Made by a program: the position numbers and the translations under genes. Shown here piece after piece: positions 34,501 through 41,673 of a stretch of 53,751 nt of DNA (the first letter of the stretch is position 1; each line of letters starts with the position of its first letter). A model generated the notes under the pieces. The model ran no database searches, was not told where the DNA came from, and worked only from the letters and a program-made list of their open reading frames with translations. The stretch is from HK-STAS-PATE-2 sp035906575. Lineage in GTDB: Bacteria > Patescibacteriota > Patescibacteriia > 2-12-FULL-60-25. The stretch covers positions 1 through 53,751 of the forward strand of contig JAMIEW010000031.1 of NCBI GenBank assembly GCA_035906575.1, in the 5' to 3' direction.

Positions 34501-35534
34501 ACATCAAATATGGTTACGCGATTTGCCGCAACTTGCCCGACAAAAAGGCGCTGATTCGCACTGTCATAGGCAAGACCGCGAGGTTGGTTCATCCCTGATT
34601 GAGTATTTGTAGCGGTTCCGGTCACAAAATCCGCTTGGCCTAAAACATTAACGGCATTTTCACCGTCCACAATTGCTGAAATATCATAAACGGTAACGCG
34701 ATGCGCACCGTAGTTTGCAATAAAAAGACGGTCATTCACCGTGTCTAATGCAACTCCACGCGGATTATTTAACCCGTTTTGCGTTGTTGCGGCAACGCTT
34801 GCGGTGAAATCCACTTGCCCAATGACATGAATAGCGTTCTCACCATCTACAATAGTCGTCGTGTCATAAACGGTTACACGGTTGCCAGAAATTTGATTAA
34901 CATAGAGATAATTGGTGCCAGGGTCAAAAGCTAAAGCATAGGTATCATTCATGCCTGCTTGTGTCGTTGCGGCGACACCGGTTGTAAAATCTCCTTGGCC
35001 TAAAACATTAATGGCATTTTCTCCATTAACAATGCTATTTACATCAAAAACCGTTACGCGGTTTGCGCCGACACCCTGAGAAACAAACAAATACCCACGT
35101 GCCGCATCAAAAGCCAAACCAACCGGATTCGTGAGTCCTGCTTGTCCGAGCGCTGCCGTATTACTGACAAAATTTGGCTGCCCTAAAACTGCATCAGGCA
35201 CATGATCAACAAAGGTTCCGTCAGGGTTTAGATCAAAGGCCAGTACGCGATTGTTTTGTTGGTCGGCTTGAAAAAATCTTCTGTTCGTTTGGTCGATAGC
35301 TCCACCATAGACCCCATTAAAACCAAAACGATTTGGTGCATCATTTGCGGCGGCCTTGGTATATGAAGGCATTGGGTCAGTCGCGCTCTCGCCATTATAT
35401 TGGCCCAGCGAATCAATCGCGATGCCATTGGTCGTGATAGCTGCCTGTACAGGGGCGGTAACGACCCCAAAAAGCAAGAAAATAGCCAATGCAGATTTTA
35501 CTTGGACACGAAAAAATTGCGAACGAGTTCTCAT
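31581..35534 (-). CDS. Giant secreted protein: two NHL propellers, Ca-binding repeats, C-terminal PGBD
   Basis: A 1317-residue protein with a signal peptide (cleavage after APVQA near 31). Twelve blade-like repeats (GLxxPxGLAFDxxxNRLFVA...NRVTVYDV...NGENAxNVLGQ) fall into two sets of six, each opened by a related blade (YTKAAANDAPNRFGF and YTRAAANDTPNRIGF), so two six-bladed propellers arose by duplication. A Calx-beta-like segment, a thrombospondin-3-like acidic stretch (DTDGDTIIDDIDTDDDND) and a CKDKSALNYNPSA motif follow. Two PGBD-like domains end the protein (GDNSSDILRLQKILAKQGY, VGPLTKQAFKTL). It should be exposed on the cell surface. A TACTAT box lies 6 nt before the start. Confidence 0.88.
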   Translation of the reverse strand: MRTRSQFFRVQVKSALAIFLLFGVVTAPVQAAITTNGIAIDSLGQYNGESATDPMPSYTKAAANDAPNRFGFNGVYGGAIDQTNRRFFQADQQNNRVLAFDLNPDGTFVDHVPDAVLGQPNFVSNTAALGQAGLTNPVGLAFDAARGYLFVSQGVGANRVTVFDVNSIVNGENAINVLGQGDFTTGVAATTQAGMNDTYALAFDPGTNYLYVNQISGNRVTVYDTTTIVDGENAIHVIGQVDFTASVAATTQNGLNNPRGVALDTVNDRLFIANYGAHRVTVYDISAIVDGENAVNVLGQADFVTGTATNTQSGMNQPRGLAYDSANQRLFVGQVAANRVTIFDVAAITNGEAALNVLGQANFTASAAANTQVGMNTPFEVTYDPNGDRLYVANFGAHRVTIYDVAGITNGEAAVDLLGQYDGTSYTNPVPSYTRAAANDTPNRIGFNQPQGLVIDRANNRAFVADTTNNRVLVYNLDANGEFLDRIPDRVLGQVNFIANAAAITQAGLSGPSAMAFDPTKNLLYVLNVNRVTVYDVAAISNGENAVFVLGQATFIANTAGNTQAGMNSPRGIALDVTGQRLFVSQNGNNRVTAYDVSTIVNGENATNVLGQFTFTATTASSTASGMNAPRGVAYDPAGNRLFVASNGNNRVTVFDVAAITNGEPATNIIGQASFAGTTAATTQAGLNSPTGIAFDEVNNRLFVANLVAHRITVYDVATVTNGENATHVFGQPDFTTAILSNSQQGINAATALAFDATAQRLYAGQLGNHRVSVFDTSIAGYTVTETGGSTDIAENAATDTIEIVLTAPTLDSVTFNISSNDVAASTTPATVTFTSTTWDIPQSVTVFAPPDANLINESATLTVSVNQGLSDNGFDLLASQDIAVNVTDDDVDTDGDTIIDDIDTDDDNDTILDSIEDAGPNSGDINNNALLDSLESTVASIPNAVNSGVIGLVLDGGCSEITSFTATTSGAYPTDSTYTYPLGFADFTANCSAPGESATATVIFVTNQAANSVSARKYNPNTLAHGPLNAVMSDVVIGATNAIQSTYVIQDGGAYDMDTLIDSAITDPIGLGVVIPIVTPVSSGGGGGSTIYGCKDKSALNYNPSATVQNHNSCQYAVAPLPVVPPPVITPIPTPESPVCKITKLPTKPIRLGATNDPEQVKLLEAYLNAELGLTLPIDGIYAKTDMDAVIAWQERYAPEILQPWGITKGTGFVSTFSLKKLASIQSSQCYPATTPAPQTCFVTTGNLVRGDNSSDILRLQKILAKQGYLKATPNGNFGPATYAAVIAFQAINTIEQTGTVGPLTKQAFKTLNLCN

Positions 35535-35540
35535 GACTTA

Positions 35541-35546
35541 ATAGTA
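35541..35546 (-). promoter_or_regulatory. Extended -10 box of the propeller gene (leaderless)
   Basis: TGCTACTAT on the minus strand; the box ends 6 nt before the ATG at 35534. Confidence 0.55.
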
Positions 35547-35592
35547 GCAAGTATGCAAGCGCCACGCTATATCTAAAAGGGTATAAAAAGAC

Positions 35593-35598
35593 TATACT
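35593..35598 (+). promoter_or_regulatory. -10 box of the 35605 gene (leaderless)
   Basis: TATACT ends 6 nt before the ATG at 35605; no clear -35. Confidence 0.5.
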
Positions 35599-35604
35599 CG
35601 GGTG

Positions 35605-35985
35605 ATGCAAAACCACTATATCCCAGGCGTCTGCAATATCGGCCGTGAAGAGATTCGTATGCGCTGGATAACCGGTTGGACCGGCCTCGCCCTCACCATC
35701 GCTATCTGGCTCGGATTTAACTACTTCAACTCACCTGCCGTGTGGCGTTTGTGGCTGTTTGTCCCGGCTTTTGTATCGGCTATTGGTTTATTGCAAGCCT
35801 CGCTGCATTTTTGTGTGGCATTTGGAGCAAAAGGCCTTTTCAACTTTAAGCCAGAAGTTGGTAAAACAGAAAGTGTTGACCAGGCTGAGTTTCGTGCCAA
35901 AGATAAGGCAAAAGCCATCAAGATCTTGCTTGGTGCAGCAGTGACAGCTGATTTAGTTGCTGCCCTCGCTTTTTTCACGGCTTAG
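35605..35985 (+). CDS. Small two-helix membrane protein
   Basis: About 126 residues (a GTG one codon upstream is an alternative start). The N-terminus MQNHYIPGVCNIGREEIR is followed by membrane segments near 24-40 and 48-68 (WRLWLFVPAFVSAIGLLQAS), a loop with a Lys/Glu-rich part, and a third hydrophobic stretch near 105-124. The motif CNIGxxEIxxR at the start recurs in small membrane proteins I have seen without assigned function. It is divergent from the propeller gene and convergent with the DUF1697 gene, overlapping the latter's end by 4 nt. Confidence 0.7.
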   Translation: MQNHYIPGVCNIGREEIRMRWITGWTGLALTIAIWLGFNYFNSPAVWRLWLFVPAFVSAIGLLQASLHFCVAFGAKGLFNFKPEVGKTESVDQAEFRAKDKAKAIKILLGAAVTADLVAALAFFTA

Positions 35986-36503
35986 AGCAGACTCGCGAGC
36001 TTACGCACAGTATTCACATTGCGTGCCGTCATGTTTTTGTAGACCTCGGTGCCAATGAACTTGTGCATGCCACTTTTGGCGTAATTATCACGATTGATAT
36101 GCCAAAGAATCGCGCCAGGGACATAAAGAAGCTCATCAATCCCCTCCTTCGTAGCGATGAGCTTGAAAGAGGATTTTTTGTCGTACGCGTCCCAAAGAAA
36201 AATCACATCTGATTTTTGACTTGGATCATTCTCCCATCCAGCAGGAATCTTCTTGGCAACGCTTTTGATATTTGCCGCTGAACGCACAATGACCGGAATA
36301 GAAAACTTAAACACTTTCGCCAATGCTGGCTCAATAAGATCAAAGTTTTCTTTTGCGGATGTAAAAAGCACGTTTCCTGAATTGATATAGGTCGAGACGT
36401 CGGTATAGCCCATACTCTCAAAGGCTTTTTTGAGCTTGGCCATCTCGACCTTTTTATTGCCACCGACATTGATTCCGCGTAGTAAGGCGACGTATTTGGG
36501 CAT
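35982..36503 (-). CDS. DUF1697 family protein
   Basis: A 173-residue protein starting at 36503 (MPKYVALLRGINVGGNKKV), the hallmark opening of DUF1697; the INSGNVLFTS motif near 40-50 and the ending KFIGTEVYKNMTARNVNTV also match. The longer reading to 36563 would overlap the divergent gene. The family is widespread and uncharacterised. A TACAAT box lies 6 nt before the start and overlaps the control region of the divergent DUF1801 gene. Confidence 0.88.
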   Translation of the reverse strand: MPKYVALLRGINVGGNKKVEMAKLKKAFESMGYTDVSTYINSGNVLFTSAKENFDLIEPALAKVFKFSIPVIVRSAANIKSVAKKIPAGWENDPSQKSDVIFLWDAYDKKSSFKLIATKEGIDELLYVPGAILWHINRDNYAKSGMHKFIGTEVYKNMTARNVNTVRKLASLL

Positions 36504-36509
36504 AGGTTG

Positions 36510-36515
36510 ATTGTA
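36510..36515 (-). promoter_or_regulatory. -10 box of the DUF1697 gene (leaderless)
   Basis: TACAAT on the minus strand ends 6 nt before the ATG at 36503. The -35 position of this promoter falls on the -10 box of the divergent gene. Confidence 0.6.
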
Positions 36516-36532
36516 GCACGCGAGAAGCTTAT

Positions 36533-36538
36533 TATAAG
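36533..36538 (+). promoter_or_regulatory. -10 box of the DUF1801 gene (leaderless)
   Basis: TATAAG ends 6 nt before the ATG at 36545. Only 41 nt separate the two divergent start codons, so the two promoters interlock and probably compete. Confidence 0.55.
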
Positions 36539-36544
36539 AGCCAT

Positions 36545-36916
36545 ATGGCCGCCCCCAAACCAAAAACCGTTACCGAATTCATCAATGCCGCGCCAAAAGA
36601 GACGCGTGCTAAGATGCGCGAGATGCGCGCTCTTGTGCGTAAACTCGCTCCAGGCGCTGTAGAAGGATTGAAATGGAGCATGCCTTCATACTCCTACAAA
36701 ACCATTCTCTTGAACTTCGCCCCGGCAAAAACTCATATTGGACTCTATCCTGGCCCAGAACTCATCAAGATTTTCGCAAAAGATCTCGTTAACTTCAAAA
36801 CAAGCAAAGGCACCATCCAGTTTCCGCTTGATAAACCGTTGCCGAAGACGCTGATTAAGAAGTTGGTCACGTACCGTGTGAAGGAATCGAAGCAGGGAAA
36901 AATTTGGAAGGGATAA
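36545..36916 (+). CDS. DUF1801 (YdhG-like) family protein
   Basis: A 123-residue protein with the DUF1801 pattern: an N-terminal VTEFINAAPKETRAKMREMR, then EGLKWSMPSYSYKTILLNFAP and IGLYPGPELIK. The family has an SCP2/YdhG-like alpha/beta fold and no established function. A second, more distant DUF1801 protein lies at 43980. The gene is divergent from DUF1697 and ends 2 nt before a shared terminator. Confidence 0.85.
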   Translation: MAAPKPKTVTEFINAAPKETRAKMREMRALVRKLAPGAVEGLKWSMPSYSYKTILLNFAPAKTHIGLYPGPELIKIFAKDLVNFKTSKGTIQFPLDKPLPKTLIKKLVTYRVKESKQGKIWKG

Positions 36917-36917
36917 G

Positions 36918-36943
36918 AAAAACGACCCGAGAGGGTCGTTTTT
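36918..36943. terminator. Bidirectional terminator
   Basis: AAAAACGACCC, loop GAGA, GGGTCGTTTTT. It serves the DUF1801 gene (+) and the Ltp gene (-). The same AACGACCC core forms the terminator at 43481-43508. Confidence 0.85.
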
Positions 36944-36949
36944 TCTAGT

Positions 36950-37552
36950 TTATAGACCGACCGAGTTAGCACCAAACTCAGCTTGAGCCTGCGTAAATTT
37001 CTCAAACATTAACTGTTCAATCAAACTGCCACGAGAATAGGCTGATATGTCCATATACTGTTTGGCTTTTTTGGCTGCTTGTTCATTCCAATCAGCGCCA
37101 GAATTGTTTGCGCCATAAAGAGCATCTACATGAGTGAATTTTTCAAACTCTAGCTGCGCTACCAGTCCATCGCGTGAGAATGCCGTGAAACCTAGGTATG
37201 ATTTTGCTTTTTTGACTGCATTTTTTTGACTTACGGTCTCGCTTGGCGCTGTTGGAGGTATCTGTATCTCATTTGTTGCGGGATTAGCGGCTTTTTGTGT
37301 TGTAGTAGGGATAATATCATCCGAGGTTTTTTCTACAACCGGTTGCGGCACGAGTTCGGTATTCTTTTTTGTGTCATCTGTTGTAACCGCAAATAACACA
37401 AGCGAAACGATCGCGGCTGTGCCAAAAATTAAGCTTGTTTTCTTTCGTGAAATTTCTCCTTTGATAAAACGAGAAAAAGTAGCTGGCCTAATCAAACCAA
37501 TAACAAGTGCAATTATTGAAGCGAAAAAAGTAATTGAAAATAAACCGTCCAT
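36950..37552 (-). CDS. Membrane-anchored Ltp-domain protein
   Basis: A 200-residue protein. Two membrane segments (about 4-21 and 39-58) are followed by a Thr/Pro-rich spacer and two C-terminal copies of a 45-50-residue repeat: KKAKSYLGFTAFSRDGLVAQL and KKAKQYMDISAYSRGSLIEQL, each followed by EFEKFT or MFEKFT and AxYGAN/AEFGAN. This is the Ltp (host cell-surface lipoprotein) domain. The known Ltp of Streptococcus thermophilus phage TP-J34 blocks DNA entry of other phages; here the anchor is a membrane helix pair and a defence role is only possible. It lies next to the first GIY-YIG module. Confidence 0.8.
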   Translation of the reverse strand: MDGLFSITFFASIIALVIGLIRPATFSRFIKGEISRKKTSLIFGTAAIVSLVLFAVTTDDTKKNTELVPQPVVEKTSDDIIPTTTQKAANPATNEIQIPPTAPSETVSQKNAVKKAKSYLGFTAFSRDGLVAQLEFEKFTHVDALYGANNSGADWNEQAAKKAKQYMDISAYSRGSLIEQLMFEKFTQAQAEFGANSVGL

Positions 37553-37642
37553 AAGTATTGTTAAAAGATTTAGTGACCAATGAATACGTAAAATGTGTTT
37601 GTATTGTATTCCAGAAGCAAGAAAATCAAAAGAGACCTGTTC

Positions 37643-37906
37643 TTACCTCGTCTTGAGACTGTCTCTCACGCGCCTGAGTAATGGCACAGAAACCGACCCG
37701 CTTGTCTTCACGGCGCTCTCACGGATTCTAGCGGCAAATTCATAAAGGTACGCTTCATAGTAGACAAGTTTGTATGGTCGATAGGGCGAAGAAGAAAACA
37801 CTTCGCCCATATTGTGTGAGGCTAATCGGCGATCTAAGTTATTCGTTGATCCTTTGTAAAAATAATTCAAATCTTTCTGACTTTGAATGACATAGAAATA
37901 CCACAT
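37643..37906 (-). CDS. GIY-YIG nuclease, copy A
   Basis: An 87-residue single-domain GIY-YIG protein starting MWYFYVIQSQKDLNYFYKG: the GIY position is FYV and the YIG position YKG, followed by the catalytic-type RRLASHN and the Glu region YYEAYLYE. All key positions are filled. It lies downstream of tRNA-Ser(GCT) on the same strand, with 119 nt between the palindrome and the start codon. Copy B at 42750 is a close homolog with the same upstream sequence. Small GIY-YIG proteins can act as structure-specific or homing nucleases; this arrangement favours a mobile role. Confidence 0.88.
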   Translation of the reverse strand: MWYFYVIQSQKDLNYFYKGSTNNLDRRLASHNMGEVFSSSPYRPYKLVYYEAYLYEFAARIRESAVKTSGSVSVPLLRRVRDSLKTR

Positions 37907-38025
37907 ACCTACCCCGTTCCATAGTTACCAGATAGGTGTCAAGAATTTCAATAAAACGAAAACTCGCAAGCAACGCGGCCCCATCAACATAGTAATCGTC
38001 GCTTACGCGGCATATTGTTGGCGGA

Positions 38026-38051
38026 GCCACGTCGCTCGCGAGCGACGTGGC
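38026..38051. repeat. 26-bp palindrome at the tRNA-Ser(GCT) 3' end
   Basis: Identical to the copies at 11941 and 42605. Its first four bases on the tRNA strand are the discriminator G and the encoded CCA. Confidence 0.92.
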
Positions 38052-38140
38052 GGAGAGAGAGGGATTCGAACCCTCGCGGGGCTTTGAGGCCCCCTACAGG
38101 ATTAGCAATCCCGCCCCTTCAGCCTCTTGGGTATCTCTCC
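38048..38140 (-). tRNA. tRNA-Ser (anticodon GCT)
   Basis: A 93-nt class II tRNA including CCA. The acceptor stem GGAGAGA pairs with TCTCTCC; the anticodon stem CGGGA/TCCTG encloses the loop TTGCTAA (anticodon GCT); a long variable arm (GGGGGCCTCAAAGCCCC) and the T-loop GGTTCGAATCC are present. It reads AGC and AGU. Its last four bases are the start of the palindrome. Confidence 0.95.
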
Positions 38141-38157
38141 ATGCTGTAGGTGGCTGG

Positions 38158-38186
38158 ATCCTATCAAGTTCAGGGTTTTGGGGCAA
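38158..38186 (-). promoter_or_regulatory. Promoter of tRNA-Ser(GCT)
   Basis: On the minus strand TTGCCC (38186-38181), 17 nt, TAGGAT (38163-38158), 17 nt before the tRNA. It is squeezed between the tRNA and the stop of the 38190 gene. Confidence 0.55.
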
Positions 38187-38189
38187 GCT

Positions 38190-40835
38190 CTACTGATTAT
38201 TCACAACACCTCTTGTTATTGGGCCAAAATAGCCAATAGCTGGCTGAATCGAGCGGCTCGTTTGATAGCGAATAAGGGCATTTCGAGTCAGGGCACCAAA
38301 CTTCGATGTTTCTTGACCTGGTGAGCCTGGGCCTGTTGTAGCAAGGACAAAGCCCTGTGCATTTAAGAAGATCTGCAATTGGCGCACGTCTTCGCCGGTG
38401 TCGAGCGTTTTTAAATTGCGAGAGAAATTGAAGAGAGGCTCTTTGGTAGCAGCGGGTTTATTGAGAGGCTGCTCTGGACTTGCTAATGTCGTTGTTATTG
38501 ACATGAGCGTGACTTCAATTCTATTAATGTAAACGTGAACAAACGTTGCTATGAGATCTGACTTGCCATCACCATCGGTATCAACAAGGGTTGTATCGTT
38601 AATGGCGAGCGCCACCTCCTGTTCAGTATCCCCTATGCGTAGACGAATGGTATTTTTGTACAAGTCAGCGTAAGTAAGAGTGATTGATGAAGTTCGCGTT
38701 TGTTCAGATTCTGGTACATCGATACGAAAATTGGCGGTAGAATCAATAAAAAGCAGAGCATTAACACCGCCTGGGCCTATCTCGCCGATATCACGGTGTG
38801 TACGCATGGCGACGGTCTCATCTCTCGTTCCTAGACCAATGCCTGGCGGAGGCGTGAACCCACCAGGACCACCGATAGACGTGATAATGGGTGAGAACGA
38901 TGCGGTAAATGTTGCATTGCCTATGACAGGGCTATCTGAGCGAGATGTGCTTGTAGAAGTGTCACTCCAGGCAATGAATCGAAATCCTAAAAGCGGCGTT
39001 GCCGTCACCGGGCTTGTTGCTCCACCATGATTAATGAGTTGGGTAGAAGAGCCAGAAATAGCTCCGCCAGTACCTGCTAGGTACTGCGCGATATATTGAT
39101 TAATGTCTACTTCTCCTATGAGGCTTAGATCGTTACCTGGCAATCTACCGATAGCCAAAGTACCAGAAGAGTCACTAGCGCCCCAAGCATAGAGTCTAAA
39201 TGTTGCCCCGGTTGTGTTTTGGATATCAGATATTGCAGAGAGATCGATAGCGGCCATTGCGAGTCCATTTGCTTCAGTACCCGTATAAGTACTAGGTACT
39301 CCGATCGCGGTGCCTGAAGTAACGAATCCATCTCGGCTATAAAACCATTGATAGGCCGTTGGACCTGTCGCGCTACGCCTCAAGGTGAATTCAAGTCTAT
39401 TAAAGCGTGCATGGTATCCCGTTACGGTTTCTGCGGCGAATTCAACGTATTCATTATCGAGTATCGCATCTGTTGAGGTGCCCCCGGCATTGAATCCGGT
39501 GAAGCCATAGGTATTGGCGATGACTGAAGGAGCAATACCCGCCCCCCTGCTCAAAATCGACGGCACAAGATGAGAATCTATTGTTGTCGCTAAAGAAGTG
39601 GGCTCATCGCCATTACGGCCAGCATGCTCAAACGCAATAATGCTATTTGGATTCACTTCTCCAGAAAAAATCAGATCATTGCCAGAAAGTCTGCCAATAG
39701 CAAAAGTCCCTGCCCCGGTCGTAGCGCCCCAGGCATAGAGTCTAAATGTGACATTTTTAACGCTTTGTAGCGATGGCTCGATGGACAAATCTACCGCAGG
39801 CATGGCAAGGCCGTTATTTTCTGTCCCTAGGTACGACCCTTCGGCTCCGATATCGATACCAGGAGTGGTGAATCCATCAAGACTGTATTGCCATTGATAG
39901 GTATTTGGGCCGGTGGCGCTGCGTCTCACGGTCGCATTTAATTCGCTAAATGAGGTTCGAGAAAAATCATTAGCATCAATAGCGACCTCGAGGTATTCAT
40001 CATTGATAATAGCGTCGTTTTTTGTGCCGCTGATCGTGAAGGCATTTGAAGAAAAGCCGTTTGTCAGAGCCGAGCCGTTCAGCCCTGGACCTCGCTCCAG
40101 TGTCACTGGTTGCAAATCAGTGTCTTGTGTTATAGCCGAGCTGACCAAGTCATCGCCGGCTAATCCCTGCGTCTCAAATGAAACGATATCGCCTAGTCCA
40201 ATCGTGCCCACAAAGGCAAGGTCATCACCCGCGAGACGTCCGATGGCAAAGGTGCCAGGCCCGCCTGTAGCACCCCAAGCATAGAGTCTAAAGGTGACGC
40301 TGGTACCTGAAGGGATGTTCTGTAGCGCGGACTCAAGCGACAGATCAACCAAAGGCATTGCTAAGCCATTTGTGCCCGTACCTATATACGACCCTTCGGC
40401 TCCGATATCGATACCAGGAGTGGTGAATCCATCAAGACTATATTGCCATTGATAAGCATTCGGCCCGGTAGCACTGCGTCTTACATTGAGTTGAATCCGC
40501 TCCAACGATAGCTTCATCCCGTTTTTTGGTTGCAGCGCGACTTCGTAGTATTCATTTGTCGTCGTTGCACTCGCTTTATTGCCAGCGACAACAAAATTAT
40601 TTGATGAAAGAGCATTTGCAAGTGCAGCTGGCGTAATGCCCGCTCCGCGCGAGACGATAACGGTTTCTAGATCGGTATTATTATTTGTGGCATTTATCGT
40701 TGCTTCATTGCCAAGAAAACCAGACATCTCAAAGCCAGCAACGGTAACGGGGGCAGCGTTTGCATGGGATGGCAGAAAGCCTAAGGTGAGTAATAGGAAT
40801 GATGAAAGAACTATAACTCGCTTCAAGATAGACAT
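38190..40835 (-). CDS. Large secreted triple-repeat protein with C-terminal PGBD
   Basis: An 881-residue protein with a signal peptide (cleavage after SHANA near 27). Three domains of about 180 residues (roughly 30-215, 216-400, 400-575) repeat the same order: FExxGxxGDE, LxRGxGI, NNEYxEVA, RRSATGPNxYQWQYSLDGF, NGLAMPxVDLS, FRLYAWGATxxxGTFAIGR. The first two are nearly identical in places at DNA level. An InlB-like segment (GSSTQLINHGGATSPV) and a Gly-rich linker follow, and the end is PGBD-like (GEDVRQLQIFLNAQGF, GYFGPITRGVV). It should be a wall-attached surface protein, perhaps binding carbohydrate through its jelly-roll-like repeats. Confidence 0.85.
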   Translation of the reverse strand: MSILKRVIVLSSFLLLTLGFLPSHANAAPVTVAGFEMSGFLGNEATINATNNNTDLETVIVSRGAGITPAALANALSSNNFVVAGNKASATTTNEYYEVALQPKNGMKLSLERIQLNVRRSATGPNAYQWQYSLDGFTTPGIDIGAEGSYIGTGTNGLAMPLVDLSLESALQNIPSGTSVTFRLYAWGATGGPGTFAIGRLAGDDLAFVGTIGLGDIVSFETQGLAGDDLVSSAITQDTDLQPVTLERGPGLNGSALTNGFSSNAFTISGTKNDAIINDEYLEVAIDANDFSRTSFSELNATVRRSATGPNTYQWQYSLDGFTTPGIDIGAEGSYLGTENNGLAMPAVDLSIEPSLQSVKNVTFRLYAWGATTGAGTFAIGRLSGNDLIFSGEVNPNSIIAFEHAGRNGDEPTSLATTIDSHLVPSILSRGAGIAPSVIANTYGFTGFNAGGTSTDAILDNEYVEFAAETVTGYHARFNRLEFTLRRSATGPTAYQWFYSRDGFVTSGTAIGVPSTYTGTEANGLAMAAIDLSAISDIQNTTGATFRLYAWGASDSSGTLAIGRLPGNDLSLIGEVDINQYIAQYLAGTGGAISGSSTQLINHGGATSPVTATPLLGFRFIAWSDTSTSTSRSDSPVIGNATFTASFSPIITSIGGPGGFTPPPGIGLGTRDETVAMRTHRDIGEIGPGGVNALLFIDSTANFRIDVPESEQTRTSSITLTYADLYKNTIRLRIGDTEQEVALAINDTTLVDTDGDGKSDLIATFVHVYINRIEVTLMSITTTLASPEQPLNKPAATKEPLFNFSRNLKTLDTGEDVRQLQIFLNAQGFVLATTGPGSPGQETSKFGALTRNALIRYQTSRSIQPAIGYFGPITRGVVNNQ

Positions 40836-40929
40836 AATTGAACGGAGTCTATCAAAAATTTTGACCAGAGGCTATATACTGGATTTGTCTGCCTGTTAGT
40901 GCTAGGCTCCCATTCGGAGGTATTTTACC

Positions 40930-41277
40930 ATGCTCTTTAGAGATAATGCTGCTGAAATCGCTGCGATGAATGGCGCTGTGCTAAAAACTCGTACTCTCAG
41001 TAATGAAGAGTTTCGAGAAGTCGTCATCGTTGAGTTGCGAGAAAAACTCGCTTCTCTCGAGGCGGCAACCAAGAAGCCTCAAAAGGATCGTAAAAAAGCG
41101 CTCACAAAAGAGCTGGCGAATTTTTTTGAACTGATCGATGGCTTCATGTCGAACGAAGGTCTGGCACCTGACCACGTCTACCAAGAGCAAAGAAGACACC
41201 GTGATGACATCGAGCTCAATGCTCTGAATCTCGGTGGCTACAGAAAACGTCTGGCGCTCGTCGAAGGCGAGGGCTGA
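40930..41277 (+). CDS. Degenerate PRA-PH/MazG-like protein
   Basis: A 115-residue helical protein. It aligns by eye with PRA-PH/MazG-like proteins such as its neighbour: NGAVLKTRTLSNEEF, then KELANFFELIDGFMSNEGL and a final GGYRKRLALVE like the family's RGGFxxRI. The metal-binding acidic residues are altered (EExxE reads REKLASLE; ELAD reads ELAN), so it is probably inactive and may be a regulatory partner. A Shine-Dalgarno GGAGG lies 9 nt before the ATG, unlike most genes here. It ends 2 nt before the intact homolog. Confidence 0.6.
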   Translation: MLFRDNAAEIAAMNGAVLKTRTLSNEEFREVVIVELREKLASLEAATKKPQKDRKKALTKELANFFELIDGFMSNEGLAPDHVYQEQRRHRDDIELNALNLGGYRKRLALVEGEG

Positions 41278-41279
41278 TT

Positions 41280-41633
41280 ATGCCGGTCTTTCATAAGCTT
41301 GTACGCGACAAGATCCCGGCGATCATTCTCGCCAAGGGCGAACACTGCATCTCGCGGCCCCTTCGCGACGATGAAAAAGACAGTGCTCTCGACACAAAGC
41401 TCTGCGAAGAGACGCTAGAGCTTATAGCGGCACGCGATTTGCCCCAAAGCGATGCAGGTCGCCGTGAAAAAGTTGTTCACGAATTCGCTGATGTGTTTGA
41501 AGTGCTGAGCGCTCTGCTCAGGCGCGAGGGCATCCTTCTCGATGAAGTCCGAGCCAAGGCGCGCGACCTTCGCGAAGCACGCGGCGGATTCGACGATTTC
41601 ATCCTTCTCGAAAAAGCAGAGCCTGTGCGCTAG
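41280..41633 (+). CDS. PRA-PH/MazG-like nucleotide pyrophosphohydrolase
   Basis: A 117-residue protein opening with HKLVRDKIPAIILAKGE, the signature of the phosphoribosyl-ATP pyrophosphohydrolase-like group, followed by the metal-binding helices CEETLELI and HEFADVFEVLSALL and the ending ARGGFDDFILLE. All acidic ligands are present. Such enzymes remove non-canonical nucleoside triphosphates or act on phage-like substrates. It follows its degenerate paralog by 2 nt and has a GAGG 8 nt upstream of the ATG. Confidence 0.85.
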   Translation: MPVFHKLVRDKIPAIILAKGEHCISRPLRDDEKDSALDTKLCEETLELIAARDLPQSDAGRREKVVHEFADVFEVLSALLRREGILLDEVRAKARDLREARGGFDDFILLEKAEPVR

Positions 41634-41641
41634 AATTAAAG

Positions 41642-41673
41642 AACGCCCCGACAGAGTGTCGGGGCGTTATTTT
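41642..41673. terminator. Terminator after the pyrophosphohydrolase
   Basis: AACGCCCCGACA, loop GAG, TGTCGGGGCGTT, then ATTTTATT; it also lies at the end of the convergent gene at 41672. Confidence 0.85.

Larger units (their letters stand above)
37643..38051 (-). mobile_element. tRNA-Ser-linked GIY-YIG module, copy A
   Basis: The module runs from the tRNA discriminator base (38051) through the 26-bp palindrome (38026-38051), a 119-nt non-coding segment (37907-38025) with a degenerate half-palindrome at 37962-37979 and a TTGACA, to the GIY-YIG gene. The 119-nt segment aligns without gaps to that of copy B. The outer end of the element beyond the gene cannot be fixed. Confidence 0.65.

Noticed and set aside
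38680..39030. Plus-strand ORFs inside the triple-repeat gene
   Set aside because: They are shadows of the long minus-strand gene, which has a signal peptide and repeats.
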